DNA from: Paucimonas lemoignei
Lineage (GTDB): Bacteria; Pseudomonadota; Gammaproteobacteria; Pseudomonadales; Pseudomonadaceae
Assembly: GCA_900475325.1 (NCBI GenBank)
Contig: LS483371.1
Coordinates: 4,923,501-4,987,500, forward strand
Length of the DNA: 64,000 bases
Reading direction: 5' to 3'
Under the pieces are notes generated by a model. That model was not told the origin of the DNA. It was given only the letters and a program-made list of their open reading frames with translations, and made no database searches. The translations under genes were made by a program, and so were the position numbers. Every line of letters begins with the position of its first letter. Position 1 is the first letter of the stretch. Positions 35,885 through 44,873 of the stretch are shown here, piece by piece.

Positions 35885-37813
35885 ATGTCTGTGCCCGTCG
35901 CTTCTACAGCCCAATCTCTCCCAAGCGTGCTCGCTGGCCCGATTCTGCGGCGTCTTGAGCCTGGCCGTCTGGTGCTGTGGCTGGTGGGCTCGCGGCCGTT
36001 GGCGACGACGTTGCAGTTGCAGGTCAGCGGCGAAGCAGACTCACGGGATGTGCAGCTCGACGAGCAGCAATGCCAGGTGATTGCCGTCGGCCGTGAGGCC
36101 TTTATTCACCTGATCGACGTCTCGCTGGAGACTCCCCTGCCGTGCGACACCCGGATTGCCTACGATGTGCTGATCGACGGCCAGCAGGGCATTGCCGACT
36201 GGGCGCCGCATCTGCTGTACGCCGACCGGCAACTGCCGGATTTCGTCCTGCGCAGCAGCATCGACCAACTGCTCCACGGCTCATGTCGCAAGCCTCATCA
36301 CGCAGCCGAAGAGGGTTTGTTGTGCGCCGACCGGCTGCTGGCCAGCAACCCGGACGCCCTGCAGCGTCCGGCACTGTTGATGATGAGTGGCGATCAGGTC
36401 TACGCCGATGATGTGGCCGGGCCTATGTTGCGTGCCATTCACGCGCTGATCGAGCGTCTGGGCCTGTTTCATGAATACCTGGACGGCGCCATCGTCGATG
36501 ACAGCGCGGCGCTCTACGGCCACCCCGCCAGCTATTACAACCGCGCCGACCTGCTACCGGCACTGAAAAGCAATGACACCCTGCGCGAGCGTTTTTTTGG
36601 CGGTACGCGCAAACCGATCTTCACCAGCAACAGCGCGGACAACCACTTGGTGACCCTGGCGGAAGTGATCGCCATGTACTTGCTGGTCTGGTCGCCAGTG
36701 CCGTGGACGCTGATCGCGCCAACTCCCCCGGTCTTCGAAGCGGGCGAGCAGCCGCGCTACGAAGAAGAACAGCACTGCATCGATGCATTCGTGACTGGCC
36801 TGGGCGGCGTTGCGCGGGTCTTTGCCCATCTGCCGTGTCTGATGATCTTTGATGATCACGACGTGACCGATGACTGGAACCTGTCGGCCAAGTGGGAAGA
36901 GACCGCCTATGGCCATCCGTTTTCCAAGCGCATCATCGGCAACGCACTGGTGGCTTATTTGCTGTGTCAGGGCTGGGGCAATAACCCTGACGCCTTCCCT
37001 AAACTGCTGGAGCAAACCCGGCAGCTGACGCAACAGACGCCCAACGGCTACCTGCAGAGCGAAGCACTGGATGGCCTGATTGATACGCTACTGAAATTCC
37101 AGGAATGGCATTACGTGCTGCCGACTACCCCGGCACTGGTGGTGCTCGACACCCGCACCCGCCGCTGGCGCAGCGAGTTCAACCTGCATCAGCCTTCGGG
37201 CCTGCTGGATTGGGAAGCGCTGAGCGAGTTGCAACAGGATCTGCTCGATCATCCGTCGGCGATCATCGTCTCGCCCGCGCCGGTCTTTGGCGTGAAGTTG
37301 ATCGAAACCGTGCAGAAGGTATTCAGCTGGTGCGGGCATCCGTTGTTGGTGGACGCCGAGAACTGGATGGCGCATCGGGGTGCGGCGCAGGTGATCCTCA
37401 ATATCTTTCGCCATTCGCGTACCCCGGGGAATTACGTGATCCTCTCGGGTGACGTGCACTACTCGTTTGTCTACAAGATCCTGATTCGTCATCGCACGGC
37501 CAACCCGCACATCTGGCAGATCACCAGCAGCGGCCTGAAAAACGAATTTCCCCAGCGCCTGCTGGACTGGTTCGATCGCCTGAACCGCTGGCTCTACTCG
37601 CCGCGCTCGCCGTTGAACTGGTTTACCAAACGCCGCCTGATGCGCGTCGTCCCACGCATCCCGGAGCACAGCAAGGCCGGTGAACGGCTGTGGAACTCGG
37701 CGGGGGTCGGCCAGGTGTTTTTCGATGATCAGGGGCGACCCACCGAGATTTATCAACTCAATGCCAGCGGGCGCGAGCCGACGCGGTTCATTGAGCCGGA
37801 TCCTAAGGCGTAG
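35885..37813 (+). CDS. PhoD-like alkaline phosphatase D family protein (cytoplasmic form)
   Basis: The 642-residue protein has the metallophosphoesterase signatures of the PhoD group: MMSGDQVYADDV near residue 166, LMIFDDHDVTDDWN near 325 and YVILSGDVHYSF near 519. These give ligands for a two-metal centre. Unlike exported PhoD enzymes, no signal peptide is seen, so it probably acts in the cytoplasm on an unknown phosphoester or nucleotide substrate. The last 100 residues are rich in tryptophan and arginine. It is a single-gene unit between two REPINs. Confidence 0.82.
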   Translation: MSVPVASTAQSLPSVLAGPILRRLEPGRLVLWLVGSRPLATTLQLQVSGEADSRDVQLDEQQCQVIAVGREAFIHLIDVSLETPLPCDTRIAYDVLIDGQQGIADWAPHLLYADRQLPDFVLRSSIDQLLHGSCRKPHHAAEEGLLCADRLLASNPDALQRPALLMMSGDQVYADDVAGPMLRAIHALIERLGLFHEYLDGAIVDDSAALYGHPASYYNRADLLPALKSNDTLRERFFGGTRKPIFTSNSADNHLVTLAEVIAMYLLVWSPVPWTLIAPTPPVFEAGEQPRYEEEQHCIDAFVTGLGGVARVFAHLPCLMIFDDHDVTDDWNLSAKWEETAYGHPFSKRIIGNALVAYLLCQGWGNNPDAFPKLLEQTRQLTQQTPNGYLQSEALDGLIDTLLKFQEWHYVLPTTPALVVLDTRTRRWRSEFNLHQPSGLLDWEALSELQQDLLDHPSAIIVSPAPVFGVKLIETVQKVFSWCGHPLLVDAENWMAHRGAAQVILNIFRHSRTPGNYVILSGDVHYSFVYKILIRHRTANPHIWQITSSGLKNEFPQRLLDWFDRLNRWLYSPRSPLNWFTKRRLMRVVPRIPEHSKAGERLWNSAGVGQVFFDDQGRPTEIYQLNASGREPTRFIEPDPKA

Positions 37814-37846
37814 GAGCGGGGCAGGAATCCGAAGGCGGCGAATAAC

Positions 37847-37938
37847 CTGTAGGAGCGAATTCATTCGCGAAGACGGATGCACAGCCGATGCATCTCTATC
37901 GAATGTACCGACCCCTTCGCGAATGAATTCGCTCCCAC
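37847..37938. repeat. REPIN, CGAATTCATTCG-stem family
   Basis: The left arm ctgtaggagcgaattcattc is matched by gcgaatgaattcgctcccac. The family recurs at 40917 and 44772. A lone left-tip fragment (gtaggagcggggcagg) lies just before it at 37810. Confidence 0.88.
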
Positions 37939-37998
37939 CGTTGGACTGCGGGGTGTCAGGCACATCGTATTCGCTGCGCATCGCGGCTAAAACCAGCG

Positions 37999-38682
37999 CT
38001 ACAGGCTGAATGCCTTGGCCAGCGCGGCGCGGCCTTTGGCGGTGACGTTCAAGGCCCGTGAATCGAGCTGCCGGGTTACCCAGCCGCGCTTGAGCATCAG
38101 GTCGAGCAGGGCCGCTCCCAGTGCGCCGCCGATGTGCGGCGCACGCTCGCTCCAGTCCATGCACGGATAAGCCAGGCGTCTGCGCTGGCCTTTAATGGCG
38201 TCCACGTCCACGCCCAGCTCAATCAGCGATTGCACGCCGTGGTCGGTGATCACGTAGTCCCTGCCCTGCGACTCGATGCAGCCCGCTTGCAGCAGCACAT
38301 CGTGAAACCTGACCGCGACCTCGCCTGCGCAATGGTCGTAGCAGGTCCGCGCGTGACGCAGCGCAGCCGGGGTACTGGGCTGGAATGGGCTGACGCGCTG
38401 TTCGGTGATCGACAGCAATGACTCCAGCGCCCGCGCCACCCGGCTGTTTGCCAGCCGATAATAGCGGTGCCGCCCTTGCACGATCTGCTCGACCAGCCCG
38501 TGCTCGCGCAGCCGCGAGAAGTGATTGCTGGCCATGGACGCGGTCACATCGGCGACCGCTGCCAGTTCAGTGGCGGTGCGTGCGCGGCCATCGAGCAAGC
38601 TGCACAGCATGCGTGAGCGCGCCGGGTCGGCAATCGCCCCCGCCACTTCTGCGAGGGAAACCTCGGCACAGTCGACATCCAT
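37999..38682 (-). CDS. ArsR family transcriptional regulator
   Basis: The 227-residue protein has a winged helix-turn-helix of the ArsR type (ARTATELAAVADVTASMASNHFSRLREHGLVEQIVQGRHRYYRL, about residues 32-76). A C-terminal region with four cysteines of possible metal or redox-sensing use follows. It is longer than minimal ArsR repressors. It is divergent from an MFS transporter with 74 bp between them, so it probably controls that transporter. The inducing ligand is not evident. Confidence 0.85.
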   Translation of the reverse strand: MDVDCAEVSLAEVAGAIADPARSRMLCSLLDGRARTATELAAVADVTASMASNHFSRLREHGLVEQIVQGRHRYYRLANSRVARALESLLSITEQRVSPFQPSTPAALRHARTCYDHCAGEVAVRFHDVLLQAGCIESQGRDYVITDHGVQSLIELGVDVDAIKGQRRRLAYPCMDWSERAPHIGGALGAALLDLMLKRGWVTRQLDSRALNVTAKGRAALAKAFSL

Positions 38683-38756
38683 AGTTCAGCCATCCCTGAA
38701 GCGTCGTTTTGGCCGCTCATCATACTGAGGTTCACAGCACAGTAAGGAAGTGAGTC

Positions 38757-39980
38757 ATGAAGCAAACGGGTTTCTTTGGCAGCAGGGTCGTCGCGGCGAC
38801 GTTTGTCATGGCGGTGTTCGGGTGGGGGATCGGCTTTTACGGCCCGCCGATCTTTCTCTATGCGGTGCTGCAGCGCACTGGCTGGTCGCTGTCCCTAGGC
38901 TCGGCAGCCGTGACGGTTCACTTTCTGGCGGGCACCCTGGTGATCGTCAACTTGCCCCGACTCTATAAACGCTTCGGGCTGGCCCGTGTCAGCGTGATCG
39001 GGGCCGGTGTGCTCGCCGTCGGCGTGTATGGATGGGCGGTGGCTGAGCAGCCTTATCAGCTGTTCATGGCGGCGGTGCTCAGCGGTTTGGGTTGGGTGAC
39101 GCTGGGGGCAGCGGCAGTCAACGCGGCCATTGCGCCGTGGTTTGTCAGCAAGCGCCCTGCCGCGCTGGCCATGGCCTATAACGGAGCGAGCATTGGCGGG
39201 GTGGTGTTTTCTTCGGCCTGGGTTTACCTGATCAGCCAGCTCGGCTTTGGCCAGGCGGCATTGTGGGTGGGGGGTGTGTCGGTCGCCGTGATCGCGGTGC
39301 TGGCGATCAAGGTCTTTGCCCTGCGCCCGGAGCACCTCGGGCAATACCCGGATGGAGCAGATCGCCCTCCCGCCGACATTGTCAGCCCGAGCGTATCGCC
39401 TTCCATCTCGCTATGGCGCAACCGTCAATTCGTCACGCTGGCCGCCGGTATGTCGCTGGGTCTGTTTGCCCAGATCGGGCTGATTACTCATCTGTTCCTG
39501 TTGCTGGTGCAGCACCTTACTGAGTCACAAGCGGGCCTGGCGATGGGACTTGCGACGGCCAGCGCCATCGTCGGCCGGACTTTGGTGGGCTGTTTGATGC
39601 CAGTCAACGCCAATCGCCGCAACGTGGCGTGCCTGAGCTACGGCGTGCAGTTGCTGGGCTGCCTGGTGATGCTGGGGATCGACCAGTGGCCCGCGCTGGT
39701 GTGGTTGGGCGTGGTGTTGTTCGGCGCAGGGATCGGCAATGCGACGTCGCTGCCTCCGCTGATCGCCCAGGCGGAGTTCACCCGCCAGCAAAGCCAGCGC
39801 GTGGTGGCGTTGATCGTTGCCACGGCGCAGGGCTGCTACGCCTTTGCTCCGGCTATTTTTGGCGTGGTGAAGTCGCTCAGCGGCGGTGCCGGTATCGCGC
39901 TTTTCACGTTGGCGGGGGTGATTCAAGGGATGGCGATTGCGGTGTTGCTGGTGGGTAAGTCGCCGAGGAGGCCGCAGTGA
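38757..39980 (+). CDS. MFS transporter
   Basis: The 407-residue membrane protein has about twelve hydrophobic segments and a central charged loop (RPEHLGQYPDGADRPPADIV), the layout of the major facilitator superfamily. Its pattern is nearest monocarboxylate/oxalate-formate type carriers, but the substrate is unknown. Transcribed divergently from the ArsR regulator, it may export a toxic compound that the regulator senses. AAGGAAG precedes the ATG. Confidence 0.85.
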   Translation: MKQTGFFGSRVVAATFVMAVFGWGIGFYGPPIFLYAVLQRTGWSLSLGSAAVTVHFLAGTLVIVNLPRLYKRFGLARVSVIGAGVLAVGVYGWAVAEQPYQLFMAAVLSGLGWVTLGAAAVNAAIAPWFVSKRPAALAMAYNGASIGGVVFSSAWVYLISQLGFGQAALWVGGVSVAVIAVLAIKVFALRPEHLGQYPDGADRPPADIVSPSVSPSISLWRNRQFVTLAAGMSLGLFAQIGLITHLFLLLVQHLTESQAGLAMGLATASAIVGRTLVGCLMPVNANRRNVACLSYGVQLLGCLVMLGIDQWPALVWLGVVLFGAGIGNATSLPPLIAQAEFTRQQSQRVVALIVATAQGCYAFAPAIFGVVKSLSGGAGIALFTLAGVIQGMAIAVLLVGKSPRRPQ

Positions 39981-40002
39981 CCTGACGCGGTGTGCGCATT
40001 CT

Positions 40003-40094
40003 CGTGGGACCTGCTTTAGCCGGGAAGAGGCAGGTATGGCAGCGGGAATCAGTCGCTTGAAATGCAGCCTTCCCGGCTAAAGCCGGTCCCACGG
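40003..40094. repeat. REPIN, CCGGCTTTAGCCGG-stem family
   Basis: The left arm cgtgggacctgctttagccg (one mismatch in the stem) faces ccggctaaagccggtcccac, in the gap after the MFS gene. Confidence 0.85.
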
Positions 40095-40229
40095 GTTCGC
40101 ACGAGGCCCGGCTCCGCCCCAATCTCATCATTCGTTCAATCGATAGTCACCATCAAAATTCGCAAGTTCTGTTTTTTCGGCAAAGGAGGAGGATAGCCAC
40201 ATACCGAAACCGCTTGCGAGGAACGCGCG

Positions 40230-40886
40230 ATGAGAATGTCTACCCTGCTGACACTGGTTGCCGTGCTGACTGGTAGCGCCATCGCGCCCGCTTTTGCAGC
40301 CGAGCAAGCGACTTGCCACTTTCAGCCGGTCGCCAACAGCACCGCCGGTTTGCAGCACGGCCAGTCGGTTGGCGTGCTGTACAGCGAAAACACCGTCAGC
40401 ACCCTCGAATACCTTGAGCAGTACCATTCCATGGCCTTGAACGGCGCCAAGAATGCTGGCCTGGATGCCCGTATCCGCGAGGCGTTCGTCAACAGTTCCG
40501 ATCCGAAACTGGCGATCGACTGGCTCAAAGGCTCCCTTCAACAACAGTTCGCTTCGGTGACCGTTTACGACAACCTCGATGCGCTGATGCAAGCCGGGCC
40601 GGACGTGGTGGTGATGCTCGACACCTACAACCGCTTGCTGACCCAGCGCAATACCCAGGTTGAGGCGCGCTTTGTTGCCAAGTTCTATGACGCCAATCTG
40701 CAATACATCGGCAAGGCCGAGGGCAATGGCGGTAAGCAGCTTTCGGCGGTGTGGGTGCACGATAAGACTGCTGCCGAGATCGCCGCGCAGATCGATCAGC
40801 AACGCGAGCTGCAGGTGGATGCGCTGAAACAGTTTGATGCGTCGCTCAAGGCGCTGGTGGTCTCAGGGCAAGTGGCTGCGAATTGA
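40230..40886 (+). CDS. Exported protein of unknown function
   Basis: The 218-residue protein has a clear signal peptide (MSTLLTLVAVLTGSAIAPAFA, cleavage near residue 23). The mature domain has LQHGQSVGVLYSENTVSTLEYL, then a central region VVVMLDTYNRLLTQRNTQVEARFVAKFYDANLQYIGKAEG that suggests an alpha/beta periplasmic fold. The C-terminal 50 residues are helical. I do not recognise a named family with confidence. GAGGAA lies before the ATG at 40230. It is a single-gene unit. Confidence 0.7.
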   Translation: MRMSTLLTLVAVLTGSAIAPAFAAEQATCHFQPVANSTAGLQHGQSVGVLYSENTVSTLEYLEQYHSMALNGAKNAGLDARIREAFVNSSDPKLAIDWLKGSLQQQFASVTVYDNLDALMQAGPDVVVMLDTYNRLLTQRNTQVEARFVAKFYDANLQYIGKAEGNGGKQLSAVWVHDKTAAEIAAQIDQQRELQVDALKQFDASLKALVVSGQVAAN

Positions 40887-40916
40887 GCTCCGCGGCACCT
40901 GACTGAATACGGTCTC

Positions 40917-41007
40917 CTGTGGGAGCGAATTCATTCGCGAAGACGTCGGCAGCCTCAACATCATCGCTGACTGACCCACCGCTTTCGCGAATGAATACGC
41001 TCCCACC
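40917..41007. repeat. REPIN, CGAATTCATTCG-stem family
   Basis: The left arm ctgtgggagcgaattcattc pairs with gcgaatgaatacgctcccac; one base in the right stem (a for t) is unmatched. Confidence 0.85.
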
Positions 41008-41025
41008 GGGATCCTGTTCCAGTCC

Positions 41026-41925
41026 TCACTGCATCGACACCGCCACCGCTCCACGTATCGCCTCCAGCAACATGCTGAACGCCGGGTTGTCGTTGTCCGA
41101 GCGCCAGATCAGGTGCAGCTCACTCTGCACACCCTCCCCCAGATCGATGTCGCGAAAAGTCACGCCTTTGAACACCACACTGGCCGCGCAACGCGGCACC
41201 AGTGCCAGGCCCATGCCGGCGTTGACCAGGGCCAGAATCGTCAGCGACGAACCCAACCATTGCACGTACTGCGGCGCAACCCGAGCTGAGCGAAACATGC
41301 CCGTCAGCAATTCGTTGAACGGCGGATAAGCCGCGTGGGAATACATCAGGAACGGCTCGCCATCCAGATCACTCACCGCCACGCTGTCGGCCGTCGCCAG
41401 CCGATGATGGCTGGGGACTGCGAGCACGAACGGCTCACGTACCAGGCATTCTGTGTCGAAGCCCGGTTGCAGCAAAGGCGACCGGACGATACCCAGATCA
41501 ATCCGCCGCGCGCGCATGGCTTCGTGCTGCTGATAGGTGTTCATCTCTTCCAGAGAGATTTTCACCTGGGGCTGCTTGAGCCGCGCTTCGGCGATGACTT
41601 TGGGCAGGAACTCATACACCGCGCTGCCCACAAAGCTGATGGTCACCGAGCCAATATCGCCCTCGGCAAAGCGTTTGGCCAACGCCGCCGCCTGCTGCGC
41701 GCGCTCCAGCAGGTTCTGCGCCTCAATGAAAAACGCTCGCCCTGCCGCCGTCAGCGCGACACTGCGAGTGCTGCGGGTAAACAGCGCCACACCCAAGTGA
41801 TGTTCGAGCAATTGAATCTGCCGACTCAGCGGCGGCTGCGTCATGTTCAGGCGCTCAGCCGCTCGACGAAAATTGAGTTCAGTGGCGACGGTGGTAAAAC
41901 AACGCAGTTGGGCAAGCTCAAACAT
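41026..41925 (-). CDS. LysR family transcriptional regulator of the adjacent glucarate genes
   Basis: The 299-residue protein has the LysR helix-turn-helix (LNFRRAAERLNMTQPPLSRQIQLLEHHLG, about residues 18-46) and a CatR/BenM-like effector domain. I chose the ATG at 41925 (MFELAQLRCFTTV) as the conserved start; a longer form extends into the neighbour's control region. It is divergent from the transporter/dehydratase operon across about 106 bp, so it probably activates it with glucarate, galactarate or an intermediate as inducer. This is inference from layout. Confidence 0.88.
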   Translation of the reverse strand: MFELAQLRCFTTVATELNFRRAAERLNMTQPPLSRQIQLLEHHLGVALFTRSTRSVALTAAGRAFFIEAQNLLERAQQAAALAKRFAEGDIGSVTISFVGSAVYEFLPKVIAEARLKQPQVKISLEEMNTYQQHEAMRARRIDLGIVRSPLLQPGFDTECLVREPFVLAVPSHHRLATADSVAVSDLDGEPFLMYSHAAYPPFNELLTGMFRSARVAPQYVQWLGSSLTILALVNAGMGLALVPRCAASVVFKGVTFRDIDLGEGVQSELHLIWRSDNDNPAFSMLLEAIRGAVAVSMQ

Positions 41926-42031
41926 TGATTCATTCCAGGTATCAATCAAGTGCCAATCTAGATTAGACCGGAACAAAGACTGAGTCCATGATCGGCCCGT
42001 CCCCAAAAAAATAATGATCGGGAGTCGCCCA

Positions 42032-43411
42032 GTGAACAAAGTCCAAAGTCCGACGGACACCTCTGTGCTTGACCGGGCAGCTGCCAAGGTCAAGCGCCAC
42101 GTATTACCTCTTTTCGTCATCATGTTCATCGTCAATTACATTGACCGAGTGAACATCGGCTTCGTGCGTAGCCATCTGGAAACCGATCTGGGCATAGGCG
42201 CCGCCGCTTATGGCCTGGGCGCGGGCCTGTTCTTTGTCGGCTACGCGATCTTTGAAGTGCCTTCCAATATGTTGCTGCAACGCTACGGCGCTCGAGCCTG
42301 GTTGACGCGCATCATGTTCACCTGGGGCCTGGCGGCAATGGCCATGGCTTTCGTGCAAGGCGAAACCAGTTTCTACGTGCTGCGTTTCATCCTCGGCGCA
42401 GCGGAAGCGGGCTTCTTCCCCGGCATCATTTATTACTTCACCCAGTGGCTGCCAGGTGCTGATCGCGGCAAGGCCATGGCGATTTTCCTCAGTGGCTCAG
42501 CCATTGCCTCGGTGATTTCCGGTCCGGTTTCCGGTGCTCTGCTGCATATCAGCGGGCTGGGCTTGCACGGCTGGCAGTGGATGTTCCTGATCGAAGGCTT
42601 CGCCTCGGTGGTGCTCTGCGCATTTGTCTGGTTCTGGCTGCAATCGCACCCCAGTGAAGCGAAGTGGCTGAGTGCCGAAGAAAAAGACGCCCTCATTGGC
42701 GCCATCGCCGAAGAGCAACGCGTCCGGGAAGCCACGCAGACCGTCAAGCCTTCGATGTTCAAGCTGTTGGCCGACAAACAGATCGCGCTCTTTTGCTTCA
42801 TCTACTTCTCCATCGCCCTGACCATTTACGGCGCCACCTTCTGGTTGCCAAGCATGATCAAGAAGATGGGCAATATGGGTGACTTCCAGGTCGGGCTGTT
42901 CAACTCGATCCCGTGGATCATCTCGATCATCGCCATGTACGGCTTTGCAGCCATGGCCGGTAAGTGGAAATTCCAGCAGGCGTGGGTCGCGGTGACGCTG
43001 GTGATCGCCTCGTTCGGCATGTTCATGTCCACCACCGGTGGTCCGGTGTTCGCATTCGTTGCCATCTGCTTCGCGGCGATTGGCTTCAAAGCAGCCTCGG
43101 CACTGTTCTGGCCTATCCCGCAGGGCTATCTGGATGCCCGCATTGCAGCGGCGGTCATTGCGCTGATCAACTCCATCGGCAACCTCGGCGGCTTCGTGGC
43201 GCCTACCGCGTTTGGCTTCCTTGAACAGACCACCGGTTCCATCGAAGGCGGCTTGTACGGCCTGGCAATTACTTCACTGGTGGCTGCGGTGGTGATCTTC
43301 TTCGCCCGCACCACACCTCGCGGCGACACGCCCAGCGTCCTGACTGGCACGCCTGCCGACGCAAAAAAAAACATGAATGAGCCCCAAGCCTTGAAGGGAG
43401 CAGCCTCTTGA
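42032..43411 (+). CDS. MFS sugar-acid transporter (glucarate-type, ACS family)
   Basis: The 459-residue protein has twelve predicted membrane spans and the anion:cation symporter motif GYAIFEVPSNMLLQRYGARAWLTRI after span 2, typical of D-glucarate and related sugar-acid carriers. It is coupled to the glucarate dehydratase-like gene by a TTGA overlap. I prefer the GTG at 42032, with GGGAG 8 bases upstream, over an ATG at 42014 that has no ribosome site. It imports the sugar acid with protons. Confidence 0.85.
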   Translation: MNKVQSPTDTSVLDRAAAKVKRHVLPLFVIMFIVNYIDRVNIGFVRSHLETDLGIGAAAYGLGAGLFFVGYAIFEVPSNMLLQRYGARAWLTRIMFTWGLAAMAMAFVQGETSFYVLRFILGAAEAGFFPGIIYYFTQWLPGADRGKAMAIFLSGSAIASVISGPVSGALLHISGLGLHGWQWMFLIEGFASVVLCAFVWFWLQSHPSEAKWLSAEEKDALIGAIAEEQRVREATQTVKPSMFKLLADKQIALFCFIYFSIALTIYGATFWLPSMIKKMGNMGDFQVGLFNSIPWIISIIAMYGFAAMAGKWKFQQAWVAVTLVIASFGMFMSTTGGPVFAFVAICFAAIGFKAASALFWPIPQGYLDARIAAAVIALINSIGNLGGFVAPTAFGFLEQTTGSIEGGLYGLAITSLVAAVVIFFARTTPRGDTPSVLTGTPADAKKNMNEPQALKGAAS

Positions 43412-44682
43412 AAATCAAACGTGTAACTGTGACGCCTATCGCCTTTCGCGATCCGCCCCTGCTCAACGCCAGCGGTATCCATGAGCCTTTCGCCCTGCGC
43501 TCGATCATCGAAATCGAAAGCGACAACGGCTACATCGGTCTGGGGGAAAGTTATGGGGATGCTCCCGCCCTGGCGATCCAGCAGCAACTGCAAAGCCAGC
43601 TGATCGGGCTGGATCCGTTCAACCTCAATCAACTGCGCACCATCGTGCAGGCGACTGTGGCGGCCAACAAACCGACCAGTATTGCCGGGGCTGAACTGGC
43701 CCCCGGCTCCCACGCCAGCAAAGCGGTGAGCAACGCCTATTCGGCCTTCGAAGTTGCGTTTCTGGACTTGCAGGCGCATTACCTGAATGTGCCGCTGGTG
43801 GACCTGCTCGGTGGTGCGATTCGCGATGAGATTCCGTTCAGCGCCTACCTGTTCTTCAAATACGCACAGCACGTGGATTCACCCTACAAGCCGGACAACT
43901 GGGGCGAGGCCCTGAACGAAGAGCAGATCGTTGCCCAGGCGCGGCGGATGATTGAGGAGTACGGTTTCAAGAGCATCAAGCTCAAGGCCGGCACCTTGCC
44001 GCCGGAGCATGAAGTGTCGTGCATCAAGGCCCTGAAAAAGGCGTTCCCCGGTTACCCGCTGCGCATCGACCCGAACGGCAACTGGTCGCTGGAAACCTCG
44101 ATCCGCATGGCTGAGCTGCTGGGCGACGACCTGCAGTATTACGAGGACCCAACGCCGGGCCTGGACGGCATGTCCGAGCTGCACAAACGCACCGGCCTGC
44201 CGCTGGCGACCAACATGGTTGTCACGGACTTTGATGAATTCCGACGCAGCGTTGCGCTCAACAGCGTGCAGATCGTACTCGCCGACCACCATTACTGGGG
44301 CGGCCTGCGTGACACTCAGGCCTTGGCGAAAATGTGCGACACCTTCGGGCTTGGGGTTTCGATGCACTCCAACTCGCACCTGGGCATCAGCCTGATGGCC
44401 ATGGCCCACGTGGCGGCGTCGGTGCCGAATCTGGATTACGCCTGCGACACGCATTACCCGTGGCAGGAGCCGGACGAGGAAGTCATCAAGGGCGGCAAGC
44501 TGCCTATCGTTAATGGCTGCGTGAAAATCACCCGCGCGCCAGGGTTAGGGCTTGAGCTGGATCAGGATCAACTCGGCAAGCTCCATGACCAGTACCTGAC
44601 CTGCGGCATCCGCCAGCGCGATGATGTGAAGCAGATGCAGCGCTATAAGCCGGACTGGAAGGCGGTCAAACCACGCTTCTGA
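43408..44682 (+). CDS. gudD: Glucarate dehydratase family protein (enolase superfamily)
   Basis: The 424-residue protein has the enolase-superfamily active-site set for glucarate dehydratases: SIKLKAG with the catalytic KxK near residue 191, metal ligands in RIDPNGNW and YYEDPTP, the TNMVVTDF segment, and the base histidine in SMHSNSHLG. It removes water from D-glucarate (or L-idarate) to give 5-keto-4-deoxyglucarate. A TTG start at 43408 overlaps the transporter stop and is preceded by GGGAG. A terminator follows at 44712. The symbol reflects the family; true substrate could be a close relative. Confidence 0.85.
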   Translation: MKIKRVTVTPIAFRDPPLLNASGIHEPFALRSIIEIESDNGYIGLGESYGDAPALAIQQQLQSQLIGLDPFNLNQLRTIVQATVAANKPTSIAGAELAPGSHASKAVSNAYSAFEVAFLDLQAHYLNVPLVDLLGGAIRDEIPFSAYLFFKYAQHVDSPYKPDNWGEALNEEQIVAQARRMIEEYGFKSIKLKAGTLPPEHEVSCIKALKKAFPGYPLRIDPNGNWSLETSIRMAELLGDDLQYYEDPTPGLDGMSELHKRTGLPLATNMVVTDFDEFRRSVALNSVQIVLADHHYWGGLRDTQALAKMCDTFGLGVSMHSNSHLGISLMAMAHVAASVPNLDYACDTHYPWQEPDEEVIKGGKLPIVNGCVKITRAPGLGLELDQDQLGKLHDQYLTCGIRQRDDVKQMQRYKPDWKAVKPRF

Positions 44683-44711
44683 TCCACGCGGATTCAACGA
44701 ACATACCTTTG

Positions 44712-44743
44712 GCCCGACACACCCCCTGTGTCGGGCTTTTTTT
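44712..44743 (+). terminator. Intrinsic terminator of the glucarate operon
   Basis: The stem gcccgacac/gtgtcgggc with loop accccct is followed by seven T residues. Confidence 0.92.
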
Positions 44744-44771
44744 GGGTTTGGATCAAGCGATTGAGAAATCC

Positions 44772-44862
44772 CGTGGGAGCGAATTTATTCGCGAAGAGGC
44801 CAGTACATTCGAAACATATATGGCGTCTGGAACATTGATTCGCGAATGAATTCGCTCCCACA
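44772..44862. repeat. REPIN, CGAATTTATTCG / CGAATTCATTCG stem family
   Basis: The left arm cgtgggagcgaatttattcg and the right arm cgcgaatgaattcgctccca form an inverted pair with one changed stem base. Confidence 0.85.
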
Positions 44863-44873
44863 GGGGCGTGAAT